Source of the DNA: Copromyces sp. CBS 386.78
Taxonomy: Eukaryota > Ascomycota > Sordariomycetes > Sordariales > Sordariaceae
Length of the DNA stretch: 64,000 nt
Assembly: GCA_030685235.1 (NCBI GenBank)
Contig: MU839080.1
Coordinates: forward strand, 806,001 to 870,000
Reading direction: 5' to 3'
Under the pieces are notes generated by a model. The model did no database searches, was not told the DNA's origin, and saw only the letters and a list, made by a program, of their open reading frames with translations. Below are positions 24,473-37,365 of the stretch, piece after piece. How positions within the stretch are numbered: the first letter of the stretch is position 1; every line of letters begins with the position of its first letter. Made by a program: the position numbers and the translations under genes.

Positions 24473-25880
24473 GTTTGCTTGTGAACCTCGCGCAGACGGT
24501 GGACGGCGGACGGTGATCCCAGAAGATTCGTTCAGTCGAGAGGTATCTGGGAAAGACGGGTTCGAGGGATGAATGAGGAGGTTGGGCGCCAATGGCTAAT
24601 CAACGACAGGCCGTTGATCAGTTGTTGTTGTAGAGGCAGCCTTGCACGTACCGAGTTCAGATAAGGAGGACAAGGGAAGGGAGAGTGGGATTAAGCTTTG
24701 GCGCAGGCGGATGAATGCGCGGTGATGGACCCGTCATCCCCGTGTGTCTGTTGGGTCCACCTGCCCACTGGTGCTTTTGAGATGATCAGTTCAACATTTA
24801 AAAGGGGCAGTTCATCTTTCTTCCACTAAAAAAGGCATAAAACCATCAGCTGTCTTTGTTCACAAATCAAAATCGATATCTTATCATGATACAGTATGCA
24901 CATAATCACCTTCAACATCTCCCGCGGTGGGTAGGATGCCGATGACACCGTCACACCGACCTATCGGGCAACGGAAACTCGTTTAGGTAAGCAACTAACA
25001 AAGAAAAGACCCCTGTATCCGCAATGGATTGACTAAGAAACACGCTAAACTCACCACGGCTCAGTGCTCCATACCGTCTAGGGATGGGCAGAGATGGCCT
25101 GGACCCTGACGTCACAGCCCACCCAACCAAAGTGGCAGTGTGAAGACTCTTCCACTTCTCATGACTGACATAGCAGGGACGGGCTTCGACATCAGTCCGT
25201 CCCCCGGGCACAAGATCGCCACGTCGGCGCTAGGATTAGAGAAATATACGCAGTATGATGATGAAACGAATACCAGGCCAATGCCACGGCATGGCACCAG
25301 ACAAGGAAGTAATGCCCGAGAAGTAGGCATCATAACGCGTCTATACTTTTTGCTGGAACTCATCTCTAGGACAAGGTCACCTCTTTAAGGTTCCCCCCTT
25401 GTGCTGCCTCCATCTCCATCGTCTTGTCCTACTCCCCTTTTTGATTTTTCCCCCCTTCCTGTGTCCAACCCGGAACTTTTGCTGAAGGTCTTCCCCGTTG
25501 TCAACTAACCTTCCACTCTACCGTTACCTTTGACACGCAAACAATATCCGTCCGTGGTACATAGCACCCAACACAAACCAGTCGATTGTGGCTGCCGAGA
25601 CGACCGGCTTCTGGACTTCCATTTTCTCAGCATAATATCTAATCACACATCTCATCAACCCTCACGACGAAGAGACTCTCTCTCGGTTTTCGCTTTACCA
25701 CTCACGCATACTTTGTGAGGAAGGGTGTGCTTTGGCGCTTCGTCCAAACTCCTTCAACGCTCGTGCCTGGTTCCTGCATCCAATCTGCCCAGCGAAGCTG
25801 TGGGCGCACACACCGCACCCGGTGTTACATCATACTTCGATCACCAACACCAAGACATCGGACATAAACAAACCGCCAAA
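24473..25880. promoter_or_regulatory. Divergent promoter region, CDK7-like and Sfk1-like genes
   Basis: A 1.4 kb interval between divergently transcribed genes. Pyrimidine-rich blocks (for example 25390-25460) precede the Sfk1-like start, as is common in fungal promoters. The part next to the kinase gene is open in frame but has no ATG, so it is read as 5' UTR. No further gene was found. Confidence 0.5.
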
Positions 25881-26896
25881 ATGTTGCGAGGGATACTATC
25901 ATATTGGGTAAGCCTTGCCCCTTTTCCACAAAAATCCACATAAACACCACAAACTAACACTCAATGCCCTTCAAGATCTTCCCCATAATCTCCGGCGTAG
26001 TCTGGCTCGGCACCCTCCTCGGCCTGCTAATCTACTGGTGCGTCAACGAGGACCGACGCCACTACTCCTCCATGGACTCCCGCCAAACCATCGCCTACAT
26101 CTCGGACGTCGGCGCCTCCACTTTGAAACCCCTATTCATCGCCGGCTGCGCTGTAACCACCGTCTTTTTGGATCTCTCCTTCGGCGCCGACCGCTGGCTC
26201 CGCCACAAAGGCCGCCTGGTCCCCAACACCACCGTCACCGAAAAGGTGCTGTCGGGAATGACCATCGTCTTTGCCATCATCGGCACCTGCGGCTTGATCC
26301 TGTTGTCCATCTTCGACACGGCGCGACACCCCAAGTTGCATAACATCTTTTTGCTGCTGTTCATCGCCGGCTATGTCATCTCCGCCATCTTCATCTGCTG
26401 GGAATACCAGCGCCTTGGAATGCGGTATCGCGATCATAGGGTGCTGCGCATCTCGTTCTGGATCAAGCTAGCCTTCGTGATCGTCGAGATCATCCTCGCC
26501 GTCGCGTTTGCGAGTTGTTCTTTTACCGAGCACTATAACCCTGCCGCGGTTCTGGAGTGGGTGATTGCCTTTATTTTCAGCTTTTATGTCTTTTCCTTCT
26601 GGATCGATTTGTATCCCGCCGTCAGGACCAAGGGGTCTGGCGGGTACAGGGGCAATAACAAGGGGGCCATGATGAATGGACATCATGCTTCTGGACAGAG
26701 TATGGAGGAGCAGGGGATTACGGGAAATGATAGGACGTTGATGGGAGAGGGACATGGACATGGACATGTTGGAAATCATAGTTATGATGACCCGAGGAAC
26801 AGCTCCTACAGTGGCAATGGCCATAGTGCGAGCAGGCCGGGGACGGCGAACCAGCAGAGTGGGTTGAGGGGGATGGCTCTTCCTAATGACTTTTAG
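25881..26896 (+). CDS. Frag1/DRAM/Sfk1-family membrane protein
   Basis: Exons 25881-25907 (nine codons) and 25976-26896 give 315 residues. Hydrophobic segments follow in order: IISGVVWLGTLLGLLIYW, a segment after the TLKPLFIAG motif, MTIVFAIIGTCGLILLSIF, NIFLLLFIAGYVISAIFICW, LAFVIVEIILAVAFASC and VLEWVIAFIFSFYVFSFWI, so about six membrane spans. This is the Frag1/DRAM/Sfk1 architecture. Yeast Sfk1 works at the plasma membrane with the Stt4 PI 4-kinase and in lipid asymmetry; that role is inferred here. The tail from about residue 225 is hydrophilic, Gly/His/Ser-rich and probably cytosolic. The tiny first exon is supported by the clean GTAAGC donor, CTAACAC branch and TTCAAG acceptor that keep the frame. 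Confidence 0.85.
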
Positions 26897-28865
26897 GAAG
26901 AGGGATTAGAAGGATGGGATTATTGTTACTCTGATGAGGAGACGAGAGGAATGGATATCAAAAGGGGAAAAAGATGTTATTGACCAACGTTGGAAGATGC
27001 TAGGATACCACACTGTTTTCGGCACTGCATCACGATGAGCAAGCAAAGAGCGAGCCCCCCTACCGCTACGAGGCGGATTTAATGAGGGCAACCTTGAATG
27101 ACTTATGAAGGCGTTATGGGATTTGGCAAAATCTTGGTCTTAGATCTTCTTCACTTCTTTTTTGTATACTTTGTTGTTGTACTATGAACTCTTGCAGTAA
27201 TACAGACATTCACCATAAGTTACCTTGGCAAGCTTGATTTGAGCACGAGACAGTATACGTGGGTGGGTGGTACGGCTTGCAATAATCGAAGAAGTTCGGC
27301 GCAATAAAATATAAGGTATGCATGCAAAAACCCCCTGATTGTTCTCATTCAAAAGAACGACTAGCTACTATCTAAGTAGTAAGCTGATGGATAGATAGAA
27401 TAGAGAGACCGACTCTCTCTTTGCCTCTCCTCCTACGTAGTCTGATCCATCCTGAATCGTGCCCCCCTATTGCTTCTCTTTCCTCTCTCCCGTCCTCCCT
27501 TAAAGCCACCTCGCAGTGGCTACCCTTCCCCTCTTCCCCTCTTCCTCTCTCTTTGGACCTTCTCTCTCTTCCATCTTGCGTGTGCGTGCCGTGCGTGTAG
27601 ATAGTGAGCAAGGAAATAAAGGAAACAACGGAAAGCAAAGAACGCCCGCACCGCATACTAACTCCGCGCGTTCTCCCCCATTTTTGTTGGAAAGAGGGCA
27701 TGACTGAGATTGAGACAGGAAAGCAGAAAAGGCAAACGCAAAAAAGCAGAAAGCAGACAAAAACAGGCTGAAACAACAAAAGACCTAAGCCAAACGAAAA
27801 ACACGAAAGACGACGATAAGACAATCTGGTTGCGGGATGATAGATGTGATGAGGAGGATAAACTAAGTAGTATGTTTAGTTTTTGGCTGACTGACTGGTT
27901 GGACTTGTATGGATGACCTCGACGACTGATGAAAAGACGGCAGTAGAGAGAAACCAGACCATGTACAAGAGAGTTGTGGGAATTAAGATAAGATGGTATT
28001 ATAACCGGGGGTTTTGTTTGGGTGTTCGCCTCTCTTCCTTCTTTTGTCCCTTGAACCCCAATGTTTCTTCCAAGTTCTTCCTACTCCTTCCCCTATCCTC
28101 CTTGCTATGCATAGTTGCTTGCTCGCCGCGCCTTGTGAAACTTCTCTCTCTCTCTCTCTCTCCGTCGATGATCGATTCTCTTTGCCGAATAATTTCCCCT
28201 TTTCCAGGAGGTTTGTTCGACTTTTGCTTCCGACTTGGCACGACGGGAGGTTGAATACTGATCTTGGTTCGGTTGGCTATCGTCGAGACAAAAACAGAGG
28301 AGTTCCGTCCCTTGTTCTGTTATTCTCCGTCCACCATTGGAACACCCTTGCTCTTCCTTTTGCTAGAATGACCGCCGCCGTGGTCGAGAAGCTCCATTTT
28401 CGTGAGGTCACGTTCTTGACCATTGTTGTCCCTTGGTATGGGGGACTGAAGGTCGGACACAAGGCTAAAGATCGGGAGCACACTGACAGCAACGAGCAGT
28501 CTGGAGCAGGAAGTGCTTTGAAATAAACTGAGGACAAAGGAAACGAATGAGTGAACACTGCAAAAAGTAGCAGCCAATCAAGCAGGGGGTATGTGCGTGT
28601 GCGCGTCGGGTGTGATGTGATGTAGATACAAATGCAGAATCGAATGTGCCAGACTTGAGTATATAGAAAAAGGAGCTCGTTTCGTCATTATTCAGGGTAG
28701 TGCTCGAGGACTACCAGAAAGCCAATGATAGCAGAGTCACGGCTTGACGGTGGCGGACGACGATAGAAAGACCAAAGGCCTTGTTGTGGCGATCGATGGG
28801 TTTGATAGGTGTCGGTTGACTTAAAAAGTCGAGTATGGATGATGCCAAGTTCTGGAGCCTAACGC
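26897..28865. other. Convergent intergenic region, Sfk1-like and TeaR
   Basis: Nearly 2 kb between two stop codons facing each other. It is dense in polypurine/polypyrimidine sequence. ORFs of 80-170 codons overlap on both strands and owe their length to that composition. Long 3' UTRs are the likely content. Confidence 0.5.
28143..28162. repeat. (TC)10 microsatellite
   Basis: Ten uninterrupted TC units inside the convergent intergenic region. Neutral simple repeat; no function inferred. Confidence 0.9.
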
Positions 28866-30935
28866 TCACATCACGATACAGAGTCCGCATCCTCCCTTTT
28901 CCTTCTTTGTAGGCGGATCCTCGGGAGGCTCAGGTAGCCTGATCACCTGCGATGGGTGAGGAGGCTGTGGGGGCTGTGGGGGGTTCTTCGGGCTGGGGAC
29001 CGTGGTCAAAGCCGGCTTGTCCGCGATCTTGGGCATTGTCGAGTAAGAGTTGGTACGTCCCACGGGAGCCGGGCTCCGGGGGCTTTGAAGGCTGTGGAGA
29101 CTCGGAGGAGGTGGGCTCTGAGGACATTGAGGCTCGGCGGGTTTCAGTGGCCAATCTGCCTGCTGCTGTTCCTTTTCGTTTTCCTTCTCCTGTTCTTTCT
29201 CGTTCTCGTTGGCATTCTCGGTCTTGTCCTCCACCGGTTCATGTTCAGGCGCAACAATAGGATGCTCGGGTGGCTCGAGAAAGCCTTCGTCTGTGAGTGG
29301 CCTAAACTCCTTGTCGTAGACGGTGCCAACCTTGCCCTCCCGCTCCCACTTCTCCTGCTGTAACCGCTTGGCCACCGTTGGTAGCAGTTGTTCCTCGGGT
29401 GGCAGACGGGGGTCGGGGCGAAATGCCGAAACCATCCAGGGTGGTTCACCTTCCATCGACTTGTGCGTTGTGGGCGAGAGCTCTCGGTCACCGGAACGCG
29501 TCGTTGGGCGAGCACCGGTTGAATCCTTGTTGGATGCACCTCGTGTTCGCGGTCGCGCAGTTGTGGTAGTCGCAGCCTTGCCAGAAACCTTCTTGGCTCC
29601 CGCAGCTGGCTTGCTTTTGATGGGAGAGGTGTCGGCCCGCTTAGCTACAGGCCGGGCATCAGGTCCATTGGCCGCCTTGGCCAAGGCGTTACCTGTACTG
29701 CCGCTCCGTCCTCGAGTCTTTGGAATGGCGATCTTTTCCTTGTCCTCCTCAGGACTGCTGTCCCGTTTCCGCGCGAAGGCAGCAACCTTCTCGTCGGTTG
29801 GCGTTGTTGGGTAAGCCTTTGTTCTCGGCACAGGTATCCGGGACGTTACTTTAGCGCCGGGGTTCGACGTGGAATAACTAGAATCAGCGTGCTCAGCACC
29901 ATCATCGGCTCGCTTGTCCCAGTCCTGCGTGGCTGACGAGTTCTTTCTAGACCTCGAACCGATGTGCTCACCGCCACCAATGGATCTAGCCTGACCGCTA
30001 AGCTTATCTTGGCTTTGGTCCCTCTTCAAACGGTTCCCGCTCTTCGACCGTGTCCTATTGTCTTTCGCTGGCGCCAAGACAAATCCGGCAGCCTGTAGTT
30101 CCTCATTCTCAATCTGGACGAGCTTGTCACGGTGAATCCATTTGCTTTCGTCGGTTTCTGGATCGAACAAACTGTCGGCGGGACTCCCGCCCTCCTTGGC
30201 GCTTCGAGGCTTCGAGTCCTTGTGATGCGACGGCACGAGATAGCCGGCGTCGGGATTTGTAAACCTGGCATCGTCCGCTACATCCCCGTAATAGTGGTCG
30301 TGTGCGAGCGGGTCCATGGGTGGTATGTTGTTGGTGGCGAGCAGAGTCGAATTCCTCTTTTGAGAAGCTAGGACAGGGCGGCCAAAGGGGTAGCCGTTCT
30401 CATTGTTGATGGAAGACCTCTTGGGATTGACAGGCTTCTAGAAGCGGAAGCGGAAGGAAAGGAGGAGGTTAGTGTATGAATGGAAATGGATGATGGAAAT
30501 GCGATGGAAGCGGTAATGGTGATGGCGATGGCAATGGGCAATGGCGTCAGTGGATGCCTCCTTCTTGCTAGACTTGAGCAGGCACCAGGGCAAGGTGTGG
30601 ACACGGGAGAGAACTGAAGAGATGGAAAAAATGGATGGATGGGGCGAGATGCACAACAGGCAGCCTCGATGCTCAGGAGCACGACGAAGGCCTCAGGCGC
30701 GTGGTGTTTCCCGGGGCCAGGAGCAAATAAGGAAACTGGGAGGTAAAACGAGATGCGGGGAACAGGGGATATTGCGTGTAATCTCCCGAATTACCAAGAT
30801 ATCATGATGGACTCATGGACTCACCTCCGAATGGACGGGCACCGACACGCTGTCCCACGAGTACTTGTTGTTGTCGTGGGATGTGGCTGGCGGCGTCGTC
30901 AAGGCAGTTGCAGTCCGGGAAACGGTAGCCATCAT
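28866..30935 (-). CDS. teaR: TeaR, prenylated cortical receptor for cell-end marker TeaA
   Basis: Anchors the microtubule-delivered polarity marker TeaA at the hyphal tip membrane in Aspergillus; the fission yeast counterpart is Mod5. Exon 1 is 30935-30825 (37 codons, starting MMATVSRTAT). Exon 2 runs 30437-28866 and begins KPVNPKRSS. The 387-base intron has GTGAGT and TTCTAG ends, and the total is 560 residues. The N-terminal block (KYSWDSV, VPVHSE, GYPFGRPVLAS, KWIHRDKL.QIE) is the recognisable family signature. The middle is disordered, rich in Ser, Lys, Pro and Glu. The C terminus ends CGLCIVM, a CAAX box (CIVM) with an extra upstream Cys that could be palmitoylated. An ATG at 30317 starts inside exon 2 and would drop the conserved N terminus, so I reject it. 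Confidence 0.85.
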
Positions 30936-32901
30936 GCTAATATCATCTGCAGCGCCTATAGACGCCGCGGCCGCTCTCCCGGTTGGAGTCGAGGCGGGCG
31001 AAGGCTAGGTATTGTATTTGCAGAATTTGACGTCGGGGGGAGACGGCGAAGTGGATCGGGGGGGATCAGAAGCGTGGGTAGGCGATATGTATCTCTGTGC
31101 TCTTCTTTTGCTGTTTGGCTGACGTGGGAGGAGAGACGGGGTCAGGAGGACGTGAAGCGGGAGGTTGGTGTTCAAAAAGCGACGAGGGTCGGTGGCAGTT
31201 GACGGGGGCAGCGACCGACGGGCGAGGAGTCTCAATTCGGAATCGGCATCGACGATAAAACGGGGCAAGCGGATTTGTTTGACGAGCAAAAAAACAGCTG
31301 CACTCCAAATCCCTGGACCGGGTTCAGTTGTACGGGTGGCGCTAACCGCAATTCCAGGAAACAATTGCCTGTTCCTACTGGATAATGGGTTATACTTGCG
31401 ACGGCGAAGGTTGATTAGTGCGCGTCTTCGTTGGCCTTTTGTCGCAGGTTGGTGGCCTCGTTGACTTGTCCCTTTGACGGCGGTCAGCGGGTGGATTGTA
31501 CGGATTGGATAGTGTTGTACTAGGTGGATGCTGGCACCATGGATCGTGGATGGGACGATGGATCTTTTTTGCCTCCTTTTGAATGGCCGGGCCTCGGAGC
31601 CTCTGGTGCACCTTGGTAGAGCTTGGCAAAAAGGCTCCTGGCAACAACAGGCTGTTTGACAAGACAACAGGCTGGACCGACAAGTCGAGATGGCTCCAGC
31701 AAGCGATGCCATGCAAAAGCGGTGCAAGGGGTGACAGCAAGTGTGCGTCAGCCATATGTGATGTCCATGTACCAAGGGTCCTTTTTGGGAGTGAATGAGC
31801 ATTGAGGTCTGCAATATAATTATGGGCCTATGCAGGCACGGCAGCTTTCAGCTTTTAAGTGGTATGTTTTGGCGGTTTCGTTTCCAAGCACAACCGTGAC
31901 AGGTGAAAACGTGGTTACCCGACCGTTTGGTTCCTTGTTTGGTCGGCCCATACAGTTTGTTTCTTCTCGCGGTTCAGGTTCCTGTCGGTGCGGTCACTGT
32001 GGATTGGATGTCGTGGATCTGTGAGAAAGTGGAATGCATGCAAGTTTTCTGACCTAAAAAGTACGGGTATACCTATACTGGTAGAGAGAAAGGATGGGGC
32101 TACAGCTCGGCAAGTGTTTATTCGAGAAAACTGTCGAGACTGTGACCCTATCACCACTTGTCGTCTCCATTATTGGCTGCTACAATCGCGTAGGAATCTC
32201 GTACGTGTATTGGGGGTTTGGAACACACGACTTGAAGTTTGCGCATTGTCCCGCCGTCATAATGTTTAATTGGAATGCCTGTCGGGAAATCCATGAGGAG
32301 ACCTAGAAGCGAGTCGAAGAGAGCAAACGCCGATCCCGAGCGGACAATTCCACCCTGCCCCTGCTTGCCTTTTTCTGGCAAGATGAGATGCATGTCCACC
32401 GATCATCTTTCTTCTTTGCTGCGCCCATCTCCTGTCTTGTCCTTGAGACATTCAGCTTCCATATCTTGTTCCTCCAGATTCTTCCCGTGTCGCTCAATTT
32501 TCAAGGCGGGAATGGCGGCCCTCCTCACCTCACTTTATTCTTCCCCCTTCTGGCCCTCTTTGGCACAATCTAAGCGTGACGAGCTTTCACTAGTTCGCAC
32601 CAGAACAAAAGCCTGAGACCAGGGTGAGGCTTCCATTGCGCCTGTGATAATTACAAGTTGCCATCCAATGGTAAGCTAAAAACCCAGAACCTAAAAGGTC
32701 GCGAGGTGGAACCATCCAGCGAGGCAGATGCTACCCCGTTGAAATTAGTGCTATGCGATGGTCATCTGATTGGTAGACGAATGTCATTATGCCATCATCG
32801 TCCGTTTGGTGGATGAGTTTATTGCACCGTAGGGATTGAGCGAGATTTTGCTCAAGGCTGCCTGCATGCTGTTAGCGCACTATCAGTTAAGTCGCTGGTT
32901 T
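30936..32901. other. Intergenic upstream of TeaR
   Basis: About 2 kb upstream of TeaR. The longest unassigned ORF of the window (31005-31814, minus, 269 codons) lies here; its composition (many Arg, Pro, His, Cys) and lack of any domain suggest chance. Promoter and 5' UTR are the expected content. Confidence 0.45.
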
Positions 32902-33390
32902 TCAAGGCAGCCGAAATACCGGAAGAGTGACTCCCGGGCCGGTGCTGTTGCGGGCTTGCGGCTCCCTTCGACCTTCGTAGCTCTCGACCGTCACGGCACG
33001 GGTCGAAGATCGAATCGGCGGACCTACCCGCTCGGTCATGGCTGTGGCGGCGTCACCAGATGATGGAACTGGTGAAGAAAGCGACTTGTCGCCAGTCAGA
33101 ACTTCGACTTCTTTGTTACCACTGCAATGGCCGCCGCCCAGCGCAACAAACTCAAGTAACTCCGGCATTGTGACAGGAACGGCCGACTGGCCAGGACTCG
33201 CGGAGCCACTACCTGCAGGGTCCTCGAACTTGTAGAGCATGCAAATGGAAAGCACGCCGAAAAGATACCACAAACTGTTAGTGATTGTTGCCAAGACACA
33301 CCACTGCATGTTAAAATAGACATCGAATCCCGCTGTAAATTTCACCCATAGCGCCTTCATTGTGCTATAAACCTCAAGCCTGTAGCACAT
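32902..33390 (-). CDS. Possible small orphan protein with one membrane segment
   Basis: A 162-codon ORF; ATG 33390 is first, and a second ATG at 33360 would give a 152-residue form. Near the N terminus is a strongly hydrophobic segment (WCVLATITNSLWYLFGVLSI), followed by a polar Ser/Pro/Gly/Glu-rich tail. That layout, a membrane anchor plus soluble tail, is more protein-like than the neighbouring ORFs. There is no recognised domain, no intron and no family evidence, so this may be chance. Confidence 0.3.
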   Translation of the reverse strand: MCYRLEVYSTMKALWVKFTAGFDVYFNMQWCVLATITNSLWYLFGVLSICMLYKFEDPAGSGSASPGQSAVPVTMPELLEFVALGGGHCSGNKEVEVLTGDKSLSSPVPSSGDAATAMTERVGPPIRSSTRAVTVESYEGRREPQARNSTGPGVTLPVFRLP

Positions 33391-34934
33391 AGAAGGCGAG
33401 CTCGGCTAACAGTTCTTCAACCCCATTGTTTTGCGAGGAGATCTGCCTGTGCCGCTGTCGACATGTAACAAAGGTCAAAAAGTTCTTCAGCCTCGCATGA
33501 GGGTGGCTTATGGATTCCCCGTTGGTTCTCGTAATAAAAACAATCGCGGAAGCTCTTGGTAAGTTGGTTCTCTCGTCATTCTCACTTGCAGCTTTCCTCA
33601 ACCGGTCTCGGCGAGGGGAGGGAGGTTGCTTACTGTAGAGGTAGTCCAGACGATCCGAGCTTCTTGCAATTTTGTGAGAAGTCTGGCATGTGGTCGCGGC
33701 CGATGGGCCTGAGTTTCGTTCGCTCCTACCTTACTGTGTGCCGTTTTTCGTCCCATCCCATTCATCATCGTCAGTTGCTAGCTCTAAACTGGTGAGACTG
33801 GATCCTGCCCTGACTCCCGAGCATGGGACGAACCGAACCCGAAGGCACGGCCCCCCTCCAAGATCCACGCGCCATCGAGACCGTTCTTTTCGTCGTCTGC
33901 TGCAACCCCAACCCTGACTGCTAGCTGCCAAGTACCCATGACCTGACCTCCACACACCTCACCTTCCAGTTTCCCCCACCACCACCACCACCACCTTGAC
34001 AGTATCCGTCGTACCTTTTTGGTGATCTGCTGCATTTCCACTTGATTTCCACGCGGCGGGAGTCTTCCACTCCCCGATTCCCCCATTCTAGCCCAACTTG
34101 GCCCTTCGACTTTTTACTTGCTTGTTGCAAGCTCCAACTACGAGCTGCCCGGGGATAAGCTCCACCCAAAACCGTCGTGCACCGGCCATAAAGCTAGAGG
34201 TAGCCTCACAGCTACAGCTGCGTACCACTGCACCTTCAGGTCCCTCCCTGAACCTCACCAATCGTGGAACCCCTCATTGGCGTCCGACAGGAACATTTTC
34301 AATATGCCAGGTAAGTCCTCCAACATTTTCACCACCAGACCTCAATCTTTTCTCCCATGGCTTGCCCTTTCCTACGTACCTACCTTGAGGCGGGGGACGG
34401 TGCAGCCTGTAGAAGGAGATAGAGTTCAGTCAGGGGTGGAATGCGACGGGTAAGGTACCTACTTCTACCTCTACCACCTGCCGCTGCCTAGGTACCTACC
34501 CATGGCACTGCGATACCACGTAGAGCTGCCGCCTGTGCTTGTCCCTACAAGGTCGATGCTTCCTCGCCTGTAGATGCTGGGTTCCACCTCCCCCGCTGTC
34601 GCAAACAGCTAGCCAATTGCGGTCCCGAATCCAAAGCCTCGCCAGACATTTGTCCCTCGAGGTTCCTCGCACCCGATTACTTCACTTCGTGCTGCCACTT
34701 GACTATTTTGCTGGCAATTATTCAGGACACGGCAGAACTTGGGCTACATTCATCCAAACTACCCGATTTCCACCAAACCATTTCTCGCTCTTCTACCTCG
34801 AGGCCGCACGAACCGGGACCGCCTGACCCAGCTAGACACCGCTCGCCGCCCTTGCCATCACCTCTTACCCACCTTACAGCCCACTAGTCGCTCGCCCTGC
34901 CGCCTGCTTCGTCTCTTCCACTACTAACAACATC
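33391..34934. other. Intergenic upstream of Mkt1
   Basis: About 1.5 kb. It contains a (CCA)6 tract at 33976-33993 and a pyrimidine-rich leader before the Mkt1 ATG. ORFs around 34100-34450 overlap in two frames without recognisable domains. Promoter and 5' UTR of Mkt1 are expected here. Confidence 0.5.
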
Positions 34935-37365
34935 ATGCCAGTCAACTTTGAGGATCCCTGGTTCAAGGGCCAGGAAGTGTTAGTTGACCCTTGCTCTCAG
35001 TGCCCGTTGTTGGACCTTCAGAGTCGCTAACCCCCCGCGGTGTAGTTCCTACAATGTATCCGAGCTCCAGGAATGCGCCATCGCCGTCGACGCGTCATAC
35101 TTTCTCCGACAGCTCCTCGAACAAGCCGAAAACTATAATGAACCGCTCCTGACCGCCCTCGGAGGTCTCACCGGCATCCAGGCGCGCATACAAGTCGAAT
35201 TGGACAACTGGCTCAGGAACCGCACAACCCCCTTTTTCATTTTCGATGGCCAACCTATGGTCGGACAGGACGAGGTCACCACCAAGCAGGGCCGGGAGAT
35301 CCAGAAACAAACCGGTGTTGCGTGGAAACTCTACAGCGAAGGACAAGCCGAGGCGGCCGTGGCCGCTTTTGGCGAGTGTGCGAGTAAGTCTTCTGTAGCC
35401 TGACTTGTGCGGTTCGACAATAGCTTACGTGTTAAGATCTCTACAACATCCAGGCTCTATATCCCATGCTTCAAGATGAGCTGAGGCTGCGGAAACTTCA
35501 CTTTCTGTTCGCACCCTTCAACGCTGCTGCGCAGATCGCATACCTGGACATGATCGATTCTGATCAATGCGGCGGCATCATGGGCCCCTTGGAGTTGATG
35601 CTCTACCCTATTCAAGACTGCGTCATTCGCTCAATCGACTGGGCCAGCAACACCTGCGCCGCCATTTCCAAGAAGAACGTCATGAAGGTGCTCAACGTCA
35701 GCGAGCCACACTTCATTGACGCCTTCCTTATGACCGGCACCCCCTTCCTTCCTCCGTTCCCGCCGCTCACCGATTCTACCCTCGTCAAGAGCCAGCCTTA
35801 TAACATCGTGGATGCTATCAACATGCTCCGGACAGCCGACAAGTCGGTCACGATGGTCAGCACTACCTTCCATGATCTGATCAAGAACCAGGATCCGACT
35901 TGGCTGGATAAGTATCGCAAGGCGTGGATGGCTGTCAAGCACTTTGTTTATATTGCGGAGAGCGGTGAAGTCAAGGTCCATGATGCGGATCACCTAACAA
36001 ACGACAACCACGAGTATCTAGGCCTCCAGATTCCCTGGGAGATGTTCCACTACCTCAACACTGGCCTAATTGGGCCTCGCCTTTTGAGCTGGATTACGCA
36101 CAGCCAAGTCTACGTTTTGCCGACTCTGGACGGTTCCGCTACCGAGGAATACAAGAAGCTCGTCTCGAGCCAACTCGTTCCTCTTGAGGAGACTGCGCTT
36201 AGCTTGGTGCTCGCCCGGTTGCACCGTGGTATCGTTTACAAGGACATCAAGGCAAAGGTTTGGTACGATGATAACTACTCCGCCACTGTGCTCGACCATC
36301 GTCATGAAGCTAGGACCAAGACCAACTACGGAGTACAGATGGCCACGTGGGGAGTCATCAAGGAAGCGGACATCAAGCAGCATTTCCCCGGCTTCGAACA
36401 CGGTTCGATCTTTTCCGAAGTGCATGCTTTGACGAAGCCCGATTTTGTCAAACTTACTTTCGCTAAGCAAGAGAATAAGTTGAGGAAGGTCGAGTCAGCG
36501 AGCGTCATCAAGTCCATCTGTCTGTGGCGATACCTCCATGTCCGCGGCTATATCGATGACCAGCACAACTTGACTAACTGGGGCAAGGCTTTGGACCGCG
36601 CCATGGTCACGCTGGAGCCAGTGGTGAAGAAATTCCCCACGGTTCCCTATCTTTACGAGTCGGTGCTTGTTGCCATGGAAATGGTCAGATTTGGACTTCT
36701 CAACGGCAGTCTCAAGGTTGTGGAGCCTCTAAGTCTCCCTATGCACGGCGACGATGATGACAAGTCCAGTCTGATGCTGATCAGCCGCTGTGCGACACTG
36801 CTTAAGCTGCGACACCAAGCTAATGGATACACTGGTCCTCTGAGTAAGAATCTGTTGACGTTCCACTCCTTGGCTGGCGAGGTTAGGAGTGCTGAGCGCG
36901 CTTTGATGGAGGCCATTCTGGCTTCTCTTTTCCTCTACGGCCAGGGACAACGGAAGAGGGATGATAGCTGGGAGCTCAGCCACCAGTACGTTGCACTGCC
37001 TCTTAACACCTGCTGCTACTCTTGAACTTTGGATGATGATTGCTGACTTCACTCTTAGGCTTCCGTTCCTCTTCAACCCCGATGTCGCTCTCGGAATTGC
37101 CGTCAAGACGTACTTTGACGAGACGATCAACTGGAAGAGTGAGAAGGAGAAGGCCGAGAGGCTGGCGACTTTCCCCGATGCGTTCGTGCCTTACTCAATG
37201 GCCTTTAGCGAGGACCTGGAGATTGCGTGCGAATTCTTCGAAGCCGTGTATGCCGGTTTGCAGACGCTGGACGGCCAGGGCATCTCGGCCAACGATCTGA
37301 AGGCTTGGAGCAAGGCGAACGAGTATCTGTCACCGCGGACACTGAAGGATGCGAGTGGCAACTAG
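34935..37365 (+). CDS. mkt1: Mkt1-like XPG-family post-transcriptional regulator
   Basis: Four exons, 34935-34978, 35046-35383, 35437-36985 and 37059-37365, join in frame to 745 residues. The 44-base first exon encodes MPVNFEDPWF; its GTTAGT donor keeps phase 2 into SYNVSELQECAIAVDAS. The N-terminal XPG-like fold (AIAVDASYFLRQLL, FFIFDGQP) and an XPG-I-like block (FLFAPFNAAAQIAYLDMI) are visible, but the acidic cluster needed for nuclease catalysis looks incomplete. The large C-terminal half matches the MKT1 regions. Yeast Mkt1 binds Pbp1 and affects translation and stability of specific mRNAs; it is not known as an active nuclease. The role here is inferred from family. Confidence 0.92.

Noticed and set aside
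24473..24592. Longer N terminus for the CDK7-like kinase
   Set aside because: The frame is open upstream to 24592 but begins with TTG and has no ATG before an in-frame stop.
31005..31814. 269-codon minus-strand ORF upstream of TeaR
   Set aside because: No domain, skewed Arg/Pro/His/Cys composition, and it sits in the expected promoter and leader. Probably chance.
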